Source: Kitasatospora sp. MMS16-BH015 (lineage in GTDB: Bacteria > Actinomycetota > Actinomycetes > Streptomycetales > Streptomycetaceae). Taken from it: a stretch of 64,000 bases of DNA. Positions 33,336 through 42,379 of the stretch are shown piece by piece (the stretch's first letter is position 1; every line of letters begins with the position of its first letter). The notes under the pieces were generated by a model. The model saw nothing but the letters and a program-made list of their open reading frames with translations. It was not told the DNA's origin and ran no database searches. Where the stretch lies: positions 6,401,001 to 6,465,000 of the forward strand of contig NZ_CP025394.1 in NCBI RefSeq assembly GCF_002943525.1, in the 5' to 3' direction. Position numbers and translations under genes: made by a program.

Positions 33336-34187
33336 TCAGCGGCGGGCGGCCGACCGGCGGCGGTTGGCCAAGGCCAGCGCGCCCGCGCCGAGCACCACCA
33401 GTGCCCCGCCCGCACCGACCAGCAGGCCGGTCGAGTTGCCGCCGCCGGTGGAGGCCAGCTCCTGCTGCGGGGCGGCCGCCGGGGCGGCGGGGGCCGGGGA
33501 GGCGGCGTGCGAGACGTCCGCGGCAGGCTGGACGGCCGGGGTGGTCGGGGTGGGCGGGGTGGCCGTCGGGGTCGCGGAGTGGGTCGGGGTGGCCGTCGGG
33601 ATGGTAGCGGTGGCCGGGCGGGTGATCCGGAGGTCGCCCCGGACGAAGCCGCCGTTCAGCGCGTTGAGGTAGACGGAGATGTCGCGCTGGTCGGCCGGCG
33701 CCTTGGCCGAGAGGGCGAGGCGGAAGGTCACCTGCCGGGTCTGCCCGTCGGCGAGGGGCTGGAGCAGGCTGTCGGAGTCGGCGTAGACGTTCCCGGCGCA
33801 GGAGTGGTGCAGCGCCAGCGTCTTCCAGCCCTCGGCGGTCTTGGCCTGGAGGGTGAGGTCCTGGAGGCGGAGCGCACTGTGCTGCTCCTCGCCGAAGCCG
33901 AGCAGCGGGCCGGTCCGGTCATAGGCCGAGCCGGTGTGGTTTGCCAGCTCGACGGTGAACTGCACCGGGTGGCCGTCGGCGGGGATCTGCTTCGGCATCC
34001 CGCTCCGGAAGGAGACCTGGACGTCGCCGTGCCACTGCTGCGGGGCCTTCGCCGGAGCCGAGGCGCCGGCCACCGGGTCGGTGGCCTCGCCGCAGGCCCA
34101 GGCGGGTGCGGCGCCGACAAGGACGGGCAGGGCGGCACCGATCGTGACGGCGGCGGCGAGGGCGGCGAAGGTGCGGCGAGCAGACAT
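33336..34187 (-). CDS. Secreted LAXTG sortase-anchored surface protein
   Basis: A 283-residue surface protein. A signal peptide (cleavage near APAWA-C, about residue 31), then a beta-type domain of about 170 residues with two cysteines (ACGEA; HHSCAG), a Thr/Pro linker (ATPTHSATPTATPPTPTT), the sorting motif ELASTGGGN at about 245-253, a hydrophobic helix and an RRRSAARR tail. The architecture parallels the 23869-24471 protein but the folded domains differ. A substrate of class E sortase by motif; role unknown. Confidence 0.87.
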   Translation of the reverse strand: MSARRTFAALAAAVTIGAALPVLVGAAPAWACGEATDPVAGASAPAKAPQQWHGDVQVSFRSGMPKQIPADGHPVQFTVELANHTGSAYDRTGPLLGFGEEQHSALRLQDLTLQAKTAEGWKTLALHHSCAGNVYADSDSLLQPLADGQTRQVTFRLALSAKAPADQRDISVYLNALNGGFVRGDLRITRPATATIPTATPTHSATPTATPPTPTTPAVQPAADVSHAASPAPAAPAAAPQQELASTGGGNSTGLLVGAGGALVVLGAGALALANRRRSAARR

Positions 34188-34489
34188 GGTGGATCCCCCC
34201 GGGGACGGCAGTGCGGTGGCAAGAGGTGAGGAACGCGGACTCGCCTCCCCCTCCCGCTCAACTGCTGGAGACCCGGCGATCGCTTCGTGAACAAGTGTGG
34301 CGATCCGATGTTCGTCGGTGATCCCTGAAGTGTCATCACCGTGTAACCGATCTTGGGTCGGGGTGGCGCAGGAGGTTCCGGAGGGTCAACGTCCGTACGT
34401 GATAATTGAGTTGTCGTTGTGCCGGGGCGTCGGCAGGATTCCTCCGGTGGCCAGGGGGGCCATCGGGTCGACAGCCAGGGGGGATCGAC
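34188..34489. promoter_or_regulatory. Divergent intergenic region between two secreted-protein genes
   Basis: 302 bp with no gene. GATAAT at 34401-34406, inside ACGTGATAATTGAGTTG, is a good -10 candidate for the plus-strand gene at 34490, and AGGGGGGATCGAC just before its ATG is the ribosome site. The minus-strand gene has GGGGGGATCC before its ATG. Confidence 0.45.
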
Positions 34490-35250
34490 ATGAGTACTTT
34501 CAGCACGCGCGTACGCACTGCCGGACTCGCGTTCGGACTGGCGGTGGGCACCACGGTGCTGGCTGCCGCTGGGGCGCATGCGCAGGGCGTCACCTCCGGG
34601 TCGCTGAGTTTCGGCGGGGACGACTGGATCGGTGGGGGGCAGTCGTACGCGTACAGCACCGGGAACAAGGACCAGCTGACCGTCTTCCGCCGTTCAACGG
34701 GGCCGGGGCGGGGCTCGACCTCAGTGGTGATGGGCGCGGCTGCAACACGCTGACCGGCAGCTTCACCGTCACGAACATCGTCTTCGGGCCGCACGGGTAC
34801 GTGCAGACGCTGGACGCCTCCTTCGTGCAGCACTGCGAGGGCGGCACGGCCGCCACCAGCGGCGAGGTGCACATCGCCAACCCGGTCGCGCCGCCGGAGC
34901 TCGGGCTCGGGCTCGGGGTGGCCGTCGACGGCACCGCCAGCGCGCTGGACGGCAAGGCCACCGTGAGCGGCACGGTGACCTGCAACAAGGCCACTCAGGT
35001 GGCCGTCAGCGGCCTGGTCACCCAGGTGAAGAACAAGGTGATCATTCGGGGGCCGTACAGCACTTCGGTGGCCTGCGTGCCGGGCAAGACCGTGGCCTGG
35101 AGCGTCCAGGCCGACCCGACCGGGACGACGCCGTTCCAGGGCGGGGACGTGGAGGTCGGCGTGCAGGCGAGCGCCCCTGACAGTGACTACGGCACCACGG
35201 CCACCGCCTCGGACACCGCCGTCGTGCACCTCACAAAGGTCCGTAAGTAA
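34490..35250 (+). pseudogene. Secreted protein gene broken by a frameshift
   Basis: ATG 34490 starts a good signal peptide (MSTFSTRVRTAGLAFGLAVG, ending AGAHA-Q) and continues VTSGSLSFGGDDWIGGGQSY to about 34690. That frame then ends at 34753. From about 34690 the coherent protein continues in another frame: PPFNGAGAGLDLSGDGRGCN, FGPHGYVQTLDASFVQHCEG and on to TAVVHLTKVRK at 35250. The two halves fit one secreted protein with paired Cys. The join needs a +1 base insertion. A short internal segment also seems to be missing, judging from my memory of similar proteins. It could be a real null allele or a sequencing error in a G/C run. Confidence 0.7.
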
Positions 35251-35263
35251 CACCGGACGCACC

Positions 35264-35300
35264 GAAGCCGCCCGCCCCAGTTCGAGGGGCGGGCGGCTTC
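35264..35300. terminator. Strong bidirectional terminator
   Basis: A perfect 15-bp stem, GAAGCCGCCCGCCCC (35264-35278) with GGGGCGGGCGGCTTC (35286-35300), and a 7-base loop. It separates the plus-strand secreted-protein gene from the convergent MFS gene. Confidence 0.88.
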
Positions 35301-35307
35301 CGTGTGT

Positions 35308-36627
35308 TCAGCGAGCGGGCTTGAGGACCGCGCCCGCCAGGGCCAGGCAGGCCGTGGCGGCGATGGCCACGAAGGTGGAGACGGCCGGGAGGAGGCCGTA
35401 GTGCTGGACGGCTGCGCCCACCGCGACGATGGGGAGGGAGGAGCCGAGGTAGACGATGACCCAGAGGGCGGAGAGTTCGCTGCCGCGGCGCTCGGGGTCC
35501 ATGGCGGCGACGGCGGTGGTGAAGAGGGAGCGGAAGGCCACGCCCTGGCAGGCGCCGCCGAGCACGCTGCCGATGAAGAGCAGGGCCGGGGTGGAGGTCC
35601 AGGCGGCGGTGACCACCAGGCCGAGGCCGGTGGCCAGGCCGGTCATGCCGAGGGCGATGACCATCCGGTCGGCGGTGGGCGGGACGAGCAGCTGGGCCGC
35701 CGCCGAGGAGCCGAGGAGCAGGGCCGCCACGATCGCGCCGGTCAGGTGCGAGTGGGTGTGCAGGAGGGTGGCGGAGAAGGCCGGGGAGAGGCTCAGGTAG
35801 ACGCCGAAGACCGCGTAGGAGGCGAAGCCGGCCAGCGCGGCCAGCAGGAACTCGCGGCGGCCCTGCCGGGGCAGGGCCAGCCGGCGCGGGCGCAGGTGGG
35901 CCGGGGTGGTGATCCGCGGCGGCGCACTGGCCGGGCGTTCGCGGCCGGGCTTGCGCGGGTGCACCAGCGCCAGCGGCACGCAGAGCACGAGCAGCGCGAC
36001 GGCGTGCACCAGGAAGGGCGTGAGCAGCGGGTTCGACCCGCCGGAGAGCGCCGCCCCGGCCATCGGGCCGAGCGCGACCCCGCCGGCCGAGCAGGCCAGG
36101 GTGAGCTTGGCGGCCAGCGTCTGGTGGTCGGGCAGCAGGTCGCTGAGGGCGGCCCCGGCGGCGCCGGTGGACAGGCCCACCGCGATGCCCTGGACGGCGC
36201 GCCCGGCGGCCAGCTGCCAGAAGCTGCCGGCCGTGGCGAACAGCGCGTCACCGGCGGCGGCCAGCGCCACCGCGGGCAGGATCATCGCCCGGCGGCCGAG
36301 GAAGTCGGACCAGTGCCCGACCGCGGCCAGCACCGGCACGAGGGCGAACACGTAGACCGTGAACAGGATCGTGGTGTCCAGCGCCGTCAGCCCGAGCCGC
36401 TGCTGCAGCAGCGGGTAGATCGGGGTGGCCAGGTTGGCGCCGATCAGCAGGAAGAGCAGCGCGGAGGCGACCAGGCCGACGCGGATGCCGCGCACGGCGT
36501 TCCAGCGGCTGATCGCGGCGAGCTGGAGCTGCGGTCGTGGTGCGAGCTCCAGGGGGAGCAGGGCCTCCGAGAGCCGGCGGGTCCGGAACTGCGCGAGTCC
36601 GGAGCCGGCGGGGGAGAGGTCCGCCAT
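35308..36627 (-). CDS. MFS transporter
   Basis: A 439-residue major facilitator with about 12 helices. A cytosolic N-terminus of about 50 residues precedes helix 1 (VGLVASALLFLLIGANLATP). The loop 2-3 signature is GHWSDFLGRRAMILPA (about 103-118), and VQGIAVGLSTGAAGAALSDL is typical of helix 4-5 in drug/H+ antiporters. ATG 36627 was chosen because the membrane protein begins sensibly there, although the frame stays open upstream. Substrate unknown; an efflux role is the default guess. Confidence 0.9.
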   Translation of the reverse strand: MADLSPAGSGLAQFRTRRLSEALLPLELAPRPQLQLAAISRWNAVRGIRVGLVASALLFLLIGANLATPIYPLLQQRLGLTALDTTILFTVYVFALVPVLAAVGHWSDFLGRRAMILPAVALAAAGDALFATAGSFWQLAAGRAVQGIAVGLSTGAAGAALSDLLPDHQTLAAKLTLACSAGGVALGPMAGAALSGGSNPLLTPFLVHAVALLVLCVPLALVHPRKPGRERPASAPPRITTPAHLRPRRLALPRQGRREFLLAALAGFASYAVFGVYLSLSPAFSATLLHTHSHLTGAIVAALLLGSSAAAQLLVPPTADRMVIALGMTGLATGLGLVVTAAWTSTPALLFIGSVLGGACQGVAFRSLFTTAVAAMDPERRGSELSALWVIVYLGSSLPIVAVGAAVQHYGLLPAVSTFVAIAATACLALAGAVLKPAR

Positions 36628-36933
36628 GGCAGGGGTCTCCTGTGGCCGGGCACCACGTCGGCGCGCCGGGCCAGGGGTGGTGACCGGGGCGGAGCCCCGG
36701 TGGTGCGGGGTTGCATGGGGTGGGCTTCGTTGCCCGGTGGCCCGGAGCGGGGTGTGCGACGGGCCACCGGGAAGGATACGTGGTCGTACGGGCCTTCCTG
36801 CGCCGGGTCGGCGGCCCGGTGATCGGCGGGCGGGCCGGGCACCGGTGGGGTCGGGCGGATACGCTGAGTAGATGGACCGGTACGGACCGGTCCCCGCGCA
36901 GTGACCACAGCCACCTCGGGAGAGCTCGGAACC
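36628..36933. other. Divergent intergenic region, no gene seen
   Basis: 306 bp between the MFS gene and the acidic protein gene. It is extremely GC-rich with short inverted repeats around CCGGGC. Near the right end, GGATACGCTGAGTAG gives a weak -10-like TACGCT. Two ACCGGT hexamers 10 bases apart lie at about 36877-36892. Nothing firm. Confidence 0.35.
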
Positions 36934-38541
36934 ATGGCCGGACGACGTCGCACCACCCCTGACAACCCGTCGCCGGCCGAGTCCGGTGAGGGCCTGCTCC
37001 CCGCCGACTACGAGCTCGCGGACCTCTACAACGCCTTCGCCACCCACGGGGAGAGTGACGAGGATCTCGACGATTCGGCCGTCCTCGTCCCGCCGATCCA
37101 GCTGCCCCCGGAGGAGGAGCTGGTCGCCGCCGCGCTCGCCGTGCCGCTGATCGACCACGCGCTCAAGCTGGCCCGCTGGACAGCCCCGCACCGCGCCGTG
37201 GACGAGCTCGGCGACCTCACCGAGGCCGACCAGGAGCCCGCCGCCCGGCTGCTCGGCTACGGCGCCGAGGGCGCGGAGCTGGACGAGGAGGACGTGGTCG
37301 AGGCGATGCGCGCCTGGTCGCTCGCCTGCGACCTGGAGCTGATCGAGATCGGCACCACCGCCGAGGGCGAGCACGTGGCCATCCCCGGGCCCGACCTGGA
37401 GCCGGCCGAGGAGAAGGACGCCGACACCGTCCTGGAGCTCTGGCTGACGGCCGCCGGGATCGTCCGCGAGCTGGCCGCCGAGGCCGACTCGCTGGACCTG
37501 GACGGGCAGGACGGCGCCGAGCCCGGCGAGGACGAGGTGGACCGCCTGGCCGAGGTGGAGGAGCACCGCGAGGAGGCCGCCGAGCTGCTGGACGAGGCGC
37601 TGCAGGTGCTCTACGAGCACACCGCCTTCGCCGAGCCCGGGCAGGAGACCGTGCCGCTCGGGGTGCTGGCCGCGCTGCTGGTGGTGCCCGAGGGCGAGGA
37701 GCCGGACGAGGAGCTGCTCGGCGACATCACCGACCTGATGGTGGCGCTCGACCCGATGCTGGCCGACCTGGCCGAGCTCGGGGTGCTGGAGCACCGCCCG
37801 ATCGACCCGGAGCTCTTCGAGGAGGAGGAAGAGGAGCAGGGCGGCATCCCGGTGATCGAGGCCCAGGAGGGCGACGCCGAGCGGTTCGGCCTGGTGCGGC
37901 TCACCCCGCTCGGGCAGTACGCCGTGCGGCAGTGGCTGCTCGAGGACGGCTACGAGGCGCCGCTGGTCGGCGAGCTGGCCGAGGGCGATGCGGAGGCGCT
38001 GCTGCGCGGCATCTCCGAGACGGCCAACGTGCTGCCGCACCGCGAGCTGGCCGTCTGGCTGGCCGGGCGGGAGCCCGAGGCGGCGGCCCGGGAGCTGCTG
38101 GCGGCGGCCAAGGGCACCGACACCTACAGCCCGGTGCGGCGGATGCTCTGCGTGCAGGCGCTGGAGCTGCTCGGCCCGGCGGCCCGGCCGGCCGCGGCCG
38201 AGGTGACCGAGGACGAGGAGCTGGGCGGGGCCGCCCGCTCCTGGCTGCGGGCGCAGGGCGAGGAGGTGACCGCCCCCGAGCGCGGCATGGTGCTCTGGAC
38301 CATGGTCGACACCTTCGCCGCCCAGCTGCTCACCAGCGAGGGCGAGGCCGGGCTGCTCCAGGAGCTGGTCCGCGGCCTGCCGGTGACGGACAACCCGGCC
38401 AGCTTCTTCGGCGAGGTCTGGCGGGTGCCGCACCCGTACACGGCGGACGTGCTGGAGGCCGTCGGCGAGCTGCACCTGGAGCGGAACGTCGCCAAGGAGG
38501 CGCGGAAGGCCGCGTTCAAGGCGCGTTCGCAGAACAAGTAG
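36934..38541 (+). CDS. Large acidic conserved hypothetical protein
   Basis: About 535 residues, strongly acidic, with no signal peptide or membrane helix. Long stretches of Glu/Asp/Ala/Leu (for example VEEHREEAAELLDEALQVL and LFEEEEEEQ) suggest an alpha-helical, possibly repeat-type fold. A Lys/Arg-rich end (ARKAAFKARSQNK) contrasts with the acidic body. No motif recognised. ATG 36934 has GGAGAG 12 bases upstream; GTG 36901 in the same frame is possible. It stands alone, flanked by divergent and convergent genes. Function unknown. Confidence 0.8.
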   Translation: MAGRRRTTPDNPSPAESGEGLLPADYELADLYNAFATHGESDEDLDDSAVLVPPIQLPPEEELVAAALAVPLIDHALKLARWTAPHRAVDELGDLTEADQEPAARLLGYGAEGAELDEEDVVEAMRAWSLACDLELIEIGTTAEGEHVAIPGPDLEPAEEKDADTVLELWLTAAGIVRELAAEADSLDLDGQDGAEPGEDEVDRLAEVEEHREEAAELLDEALQVLYEHTAFAEPGQETVPLGVLAALLVVPEGEEPDEELLGDITDLMVALDPMLADLAELGVLEHRPIDPELFEEEEEEQGGIPVIEAQEGDAERFGLVRLTPLGQYAVRQWLLEDGYEAPLVGELAEGDAEALLRGISETANVLPHRELAVWLAGREPEAAARELLAAAKGTDTYSPVRRMLCVQALELLGPAARPAAAEVTEDEELGGAARSWLRAQGEEVTAPERGMVLWTMVDTFAAQLLTSEGEAGLLQELVRGLPVTDNPASFFGEVWRVPHPYTADVLEAVGELHLERNVAKEARKAAFKARSQNK

Positions 38542-38570
38542 GCAGCACAGGTACGGGGCGTGCGGTGGGG

Positions 38571-38606
38571 CCCGGGGGCGCGTGCCTCCGGGCCGCGCGC
38601 CCCGGG
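38571..38606. terminator. GC-rich hairpin between convergent genes
   Basis: CCCGGGGGCGCG pairs imperfectly with CGCGCGCCCCGGG and is followed by TTTC. It lies between the acidic protein gene (plus) and the VOC gene (minus). Confidence 0.5.
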
Positions 38607-38616
38607 TTTCACCGGC

Positions 38617-39060
38617 CTACGGCAGGTCGAGCCGGCCGTCCTCGGTGAACGGGAAGAACGGGTTGTGGGCCAGCTCCCAGAGGTGGCCGTCCGGGTCCTC
38701 GAAGTAGCCCGAGTACCCGCCCCACTCGGTGGCCGCCGGCGGCTTGACCACCACGGCACCGGCTGCGACGGCCCTCTCCAGCGCCGCGTCCACCCCCTCG
38801 CGGGACTCCAGGTTGACCGCCAGGGTGACGCCCCGGAAGGCGGGCTCGCCCGCCTCCGGCACCCCGGCGTCGGCCGCCAGCGCCTCGGTGGGGAAGAGGC
38901 CGAGCGCGGAGCCGCTGGTGGCGAACCAGACGATCTCGTCCTGGGAGGCGGCCGAGCGCCGCCACCCCAGCGCCTCGTAGAACTCCGTGCTGGCCGCCAG
39001 GTCCGAGACGCCGAGGGTGACGATGCTGAGCCGGGCCGGGAAGGGCTGGTGCGTGGTCAT
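38617..39060 (-). CDS. VOC family (glyoxalase/bleomycin-resistance-like) protein
   Basis: A 147-residue single VOC domain: LSIVTLGVSDLAASTEFYEA at the start, and GYSGYFEDPDGHLWELAHNP with the typical Glu near the end. The first-strand metal ligand His/Gln is not obvious (T in the IVTLGV strand), so it may bind metal differently or not at all. ATG 39060. Divergent from the gene at 39331. Substrate unknown. Confidence 0.88.
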   Translation of the reverse strand: MTTHQPFPARLSIVTLGVSDLAASTEFYEALGWRRSAASQDEIVWFATSGSALGLFPTEALAADAGVPEAGEPAFRGVTLAVNLESREGVDAALERAVAAGAVVVKPPAATEWGGYSGYFEDPDGHLWELAHNPFFPFTEDGRLDLP

Positions 39061-39119
39061 GCCGCCCAGCGTAGGCAGGCGCGGCCGTCGGTGTGGCCTC
39101 GACGGGGCTGGGTAGCGCC

Positions 39120-39131
39120 AGTTATATAACT
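39120..39131. promoter_or_regulatory. AT-rich palindrome AGTTATATAACT between divergent genes
   Basis: A perfect 12-bp palindrome of A/T-dominated sequence in a GC-rich background, 60 bp upstream of the VOC start and about 200 bp before the plus-strand gene. It could be a shared -10 region or an operator. TATATA is present on both strands. Confidence 0.4.
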
Positions 39132-39330
39132 TCCGCCCGGTACGGCGCTGCGCGTTCCGCTATCTGGCAACCGTACGGGGGAAGCTGATGGCCCAGCAGG
39201 TGCGCGGGCCGTATCGTGGGGCGGCAGCGGCGCAGGTGCCGGGCGCCCCACGCCCGGCGGGCTGGGCCGCGGGTGGCAGTGAGACGCCGTGGACCGACGG
39301 CGAGGCAAGGACGCGGGGGTGCGGCAGAGC

Positions 39331-39882
39331 ATGACCTGGCAGAGCGCGAGCAGGCCCCAGGAATCTTCCCAGGGGCCTTCTGAGGAGCCCGGGGACTACT
39401 ACGCCGACCACGAGGAGTACAGCCGCCAGGTGCTCGGCGCGGCCGACTTCCCGGTCTTCGCGGCGGACCCGGCCGGGGAGGCGGCCCCGGCCCCCGAGGG
39501 CGACGGCGCCGCCTCCGGTGGTGAGCCGGCCGCCGAGTGCTCGGAGGCGCTGGCCGAGTACGAGCTGCGCAACGGCAAGCTCGGCTGGGTCGAGATGCGT
39601 TCGGGCGACTGGAGTTCGGCCGAGGGCCCGTACGTCACCGTGCGCACCTACCGGCCCGGGATCGAGCACGTGCTGCCGCTGCCGGACCTGGAGGACGTGG
39701 TCGAGGACGAGCGCGACCGGGTCTACGAGCAGCTGGAGATCGACGAGGGCGACGGGCCCGGCAGCGTCCGCGCGCTGCGCGAGTGGATCACCGTGGAGGG
39801 CGAGCCCCGGGCGGTGCAGATCCACGAGGACTGCCGGGGCGACGCCGAGACCCGGCCGGGCGGCTGCGGCTGGACGGCATGA
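39331..39882 (+). CDS. Conserved hypothetical acidic protein
   Basis: About 183 residues from ATG 39331 (MTWQSASRPQESSQG); the frame is open to 39289. A disordered acidic N-terminal half is followed by a compact segment: ALAEYELRNGKLGWVEMRSG, then YVTVRTYRPGIEHVLPLPDL, and a Cys-containing tail (IHEDCRGDAE, GGCGWTA). No domain recognised and no signal peptide. Its stop overlaps the next ATG (ATGA), so the two proteins are coupled and probably act together. Confidence 0.7.
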   Translation: MTWQSASRPQESSQGPSEEPGDYYADHEEYSRQVLGAADFPVFAADPAGEAAPAPEGDGAASGGEPAAECSEALAEYELRNGKLGWVEMRSGDWSSAEGPYVTVRTYRPGIEHVLPLPDLEDVVEDERDRVYEQLEIDEGDGPGSVRALREWITVEGEPRAVQIHEDCRGDAETRPGGCGWTA

Positions 39883-40496
39883 CCGTGACGGTGACCGGGC
39901 GCGGGGTCTCGCCCGGCGGCATCGAGCTCAAGCGGATCGAGGACTTCGAGCGGTACGTGCTCGGCCGCACCGACCTGCTGCGCAAGCTCGCCGCCCGGCA
40001 GGCCCGGCGGGCCGAGCTGGAGGAGCGCGAACTCCCGCCGGTGGCGGGCCTGGAGGCGCACCGGGAGGTGGTCGAGCACGCCGTCCGGGAGGCCGTCGCG
40101 ATCGACGCCCAGGTGCGGGCCCGGCAGACGCCCCGGCTGCCCCGCCGCTCGCGCGGGGAGGCGAGCGCGGTGCGCTGGGAGGCCGCGATCCGGCAGCAGA
40201 TGCGGCTCGCCTCGGAGACCCGCGAGGAGGCCGGCGAGTCGCTGACGGCCATGGTCAACCAGCTCACCCGCCTCGCCCAGGCCACCGACTGGGCCGCCGC
40301 CGGCCCGGCCGCCCAGGCCGCCGTCGAGGAGGTCATCCGCTACACCGTCTTCGCCAGCCAGGTGCCCAGCCTGCCCGCCCAGCGCGCCTGGGAGCACTAC
40401 TGGTCCGGCGGCGCCCCGCGCGGGGCCGCCTCGCCGCTGCACGAAGCCTGGCTGACGGCCTGGGAGCAGTGGCGCGCCGAGCGCTTCCGCGACTGA
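39879..40496 (+). CDS. Conserved hypothetical, coiled-coil-like protein
   Basis: A 205-residue, helix-rich, Arg/Glu-rich protein. LKRIEDFERYVLGRTDLLRK, then RQARRAELEERELPP and EVVEHAVREAVAIDAQ look like long amphipathic helices. A conserved-looking AWEHYWSGGAPRGAA and WLTAWEQWRAERFRD end the chain. It overlaps the preceding gene by ATGA. No known family or catalytic motif recognised. Confidence 0.75.
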   Translation: MTVTVTGRGVSPGGIELKRIEDFERYVLGRTDLLRKLAARQARRAELEERELPPVAGLEAHREVVEHAVREAVAIDAQVRARQTPRLPRRSRGEASAVRWEAAIRQQMRLASETREEAGESLTAMVNQLTRLAQATDWAAAGPAAQAAVEEVIRYTVFASQVPSLPAQRAWEHYWSGGAPRGAASPLHEAWLTAWEQWRAERFRD

Positions 40497-40513
40497 GCGG
40501 CCCGCGGGCCGCT
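40496..40513. terminator. Perfect 18-bp palindrome between convergent genes
   Basis: AGCGGCCCGCGGGCCGCT overlaps the stop codon of the plus-strand gene, and TGACCC-TGGGTCA follows. Likely a bidirectional terminator for the hypothetical pair and the PucR gene. Confidence 0.55.
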
Positions 40514-40522
40514 GACCCTGGG

Positions 40523-42145
40523 TCAGGTCTCGCCGTCGAGGCGCAGCTGGAGCATCGCGAGCAGGCGCTGCTGGGGCTGGGCGAGGTCGATGCCGGTGAG
40601 CTGTTCGGCGCGGCGGACGCGGTAGCGGAGGGTGTTGGGGTGGATGTGCAGGGCGTCGGCGGCGATCCGGACCTCGCCGAGGGCGTCCAGCCAGGCGAGG
40701 ACGGATTCGGCGAGGCGGGTGCCGTGCCGGCGGTCGTAGTCGGTGAGGGCGGTCAGGCGGGGGTCGCGTAGGCCGGTGCGGTCCTGGAGCAGCGCGAGCA
40801 CCTCGCTGACCAGCACCTCGGCCTGGACGTCGCTCAGCGCGGCCACGGTGGGGGCGACCCCGCCGCGGCCCATCGCGTCCAGGATCCGGTCGGCCTGGGC
40901 ACGGGATTCGGGGACGGCGGCCAGCCCGGGCACGGTGGAGCCGATCGCGGCGCGCAGCGGGACGCCCAGGTGCTCGGCGGCGGCCGAGACCACCTCCTCG
41001 GCCCAGCCGCGGATGGTGCTCATCGGCAGGCCGGTGGGCAGCTCCGGCAGCAGCACGTAGACCCGGGAGTCGATCGGGGCGAGCAGCGCGCCCCGGTGCC
41101 GGGCGGCGGTGTGCACCGAGATCAGGCCGGTGACCTCGGCCCGGGTGAGCTCGAGGTCGGAGCCCTCGCCGGGGGCGCCGGCCGCGTAGGCGAGCACGGT
41201 GGCCGGGCGGCGCAGGTCGAGCCCGAGGTGGGTGGCCAGCGACTGCGGGCCGGTGGAGCCCTCCAGCAGGCCGGTGAGCAGGGTCTGGGTCAGCCGCACG
41301 TCGGCGGAGAGCTCGCGGCGGCGGCGCACCAGCTGGGCGGCGGCCACCCGGGCCGCCCCGACCAGGGCCTGCTCGGCGTGCTCGGTGAGCGGCCCGGCGC
41401 CCTCCTGCACCCAGATGGTGCCCAACGGCTGGGCGCCGGCCCGGATGCCGATGGCGATCCGGCGGCGGATGCCGAGCTCGGGGTGCGCCTCGATGGTGAG
41501 CACGCCGTCGGAGCTGCGCAGGTGCTGGAAGACGCCCCACTCGCGCAGCTTGGAGAGGTACGGCTCGGGCCCCTGCCAGCCGAGGATGGAGAGCCGGCGC
41601 AGGTCGTCCACCTCGTCCGAGTCGGAGGAGCGGGAGTACGCCAGGACCCGGCTGGAGGTGTCCTCGATGGAGACGATGCCGCCGGTGAGCACCGCCACCG
41701 TCTGGGCCAGCGAGAAGAGGTCGCCGGTGTTGTGCTCGGGGGTCTCCGGCGCCTCCGGCCCGGCGATGATCGCCCGGGCGAGTGAGTCCAGGTGCTCCCA
41801 ACGGGTCTCCCGGCGCACCGAGAGCAGGGCCACCCCGGCCTCGGTGGCGGCCTCGCGCAGCGCGTCGGCCTGCCCGGGGGCGTCCAGCTTGACCGCCACG
41901 GCGGCGGCCCTGGCCCGGCCGGCCGCGCGCAGCGCGGGCAGCGCGGCCCGGCCCCGGGCGCCGATCGCCAGCACCAGCTCGCCTGGGTTGGCGGTGGCCG
42001 GGTCCTCCGGATCGAGGATGGCCACGTCCCGGACGGGCACGTCAAGACCGGCCGGGGCGGCCTGCAGCTCGACCAGCGGCTCGCCGAGCGACATCAGCAG
42101 CTGACGCAGCGGCAGCCCGCCGCCGGGGCCCGGTGCTGCGGTCAC
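40523..42145 (-). CDS. PucR-type regulator, probable proline catabolism activator
   Basis: A 540-residue PucR-family regulator. A sensing N-terminal and GAF-like region covers about residues 1-290 (LFSLAQTVAVLTGGIVSIED, GTIWVQEGAGPLTEHAEQAL), a central GGDEF-like fold follows, and the C-terminal HTH_30 is at about 480-535 (RIAADALHIHPNTLRYRVRR). GTG 42145 was chosen because it begins the conserved region. It is divergent from pruA, and PucR-like PutR proteins control pruA/putA in streptomycetes, so that role is inferred from position. Confidence 0.9.
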   Translation of the reverse strand: MTAAPGPGGGLPLRQLLMSLGEPLVELQAAPAGLDVPVRDVAILDPEDPATANPGELVLAIGARGRAALPALRAAGRARAAAVAVKLDAPGQADALREAATEAGVALLSVRRETRWEHLDSLARAIIAGPEAPETPEHNTGDLFSLAQTVAVLTGGIVSIEDTSSRVLAYSRSSDSDEVDDLRRLSILGWQGPEPYLSKLREWGVFQHLRSSDGVLTIEAHPELGIRRRIAIGIRAGAQPLGTIWVQEGAGPLTEHAEQALVGAARVAAAQLVRRRRELSADVRLTQTLLTGLLEGSTGPQSLATHLGLDLRRPATVLAYAAGAPGEGSDLELTRAEVTGLISVHTAARHRGALLAPIDSRVYVLLPELPTGLPMSTIRGWAEEVVSAAAEHLGVPLRAAIGSTVPGLAAVPESRAQADRILDAMGRGGVAPTVAALSDVQAEVLVSEVLALLQDRTGLRDPRLTALTDYDRRHGTRLAESVLAWLDALGEVRIAADALHIHPNTLRYRVRRAEQLTGIDLAQPQQRLLAMLQLRLDGET

Positions 42146-42379
42146 GGCGTGCCTCCTGAGCGTGGGGGGTGGACCTGACGTACGGCGTGGTTGACCTGAC
42201 GGGGTCGTCCCCGGGCTCCGCCACCGTGTCGCAGTCGTTGTCCGGGCAGACAAGGGTGTCCCCTGGACTTTAGCCGCCAGGCCAATCAAGTGCCCTGCCC
42301 GCCAGGGCTAGCGTTTGCCATGGCCGACCTGTGACCCTCGTCGGCCGTACGCCACGACCTCGAAGGAGAGCGCGCGCTC
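42146..42379. promoter_or_regulatory. Divergent control region of pucR-type gene and pruA
   Basis: 234 bp. GACCTGACG occurs twice (at about 42173-42181 and 42194-42202), a direct repeat that could bind the regulator. GCCCTG-CCCGC-CAGGGC (about 42293-42309) is a small dyad. AAGGAGAG before ATG 42380 is the pruA ribosome site. Confidence 0.45.

Noticed and set aside
34670..34720. Programmed ribosomal frameshifting in the secreted-protein gene
   Set aside because: No slippery heptamer or downstream pseudoknot is evident, and a segment seems missing too. A mutation or sequence error is simpler.
35308..38475. Very long minus-strand frame running from the MFS gene through the acidic protein gene
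   Set aside because: The upstream part is antisense to the plus-strand acidic protein gene and has no features. The MFS protein starts at 36627.
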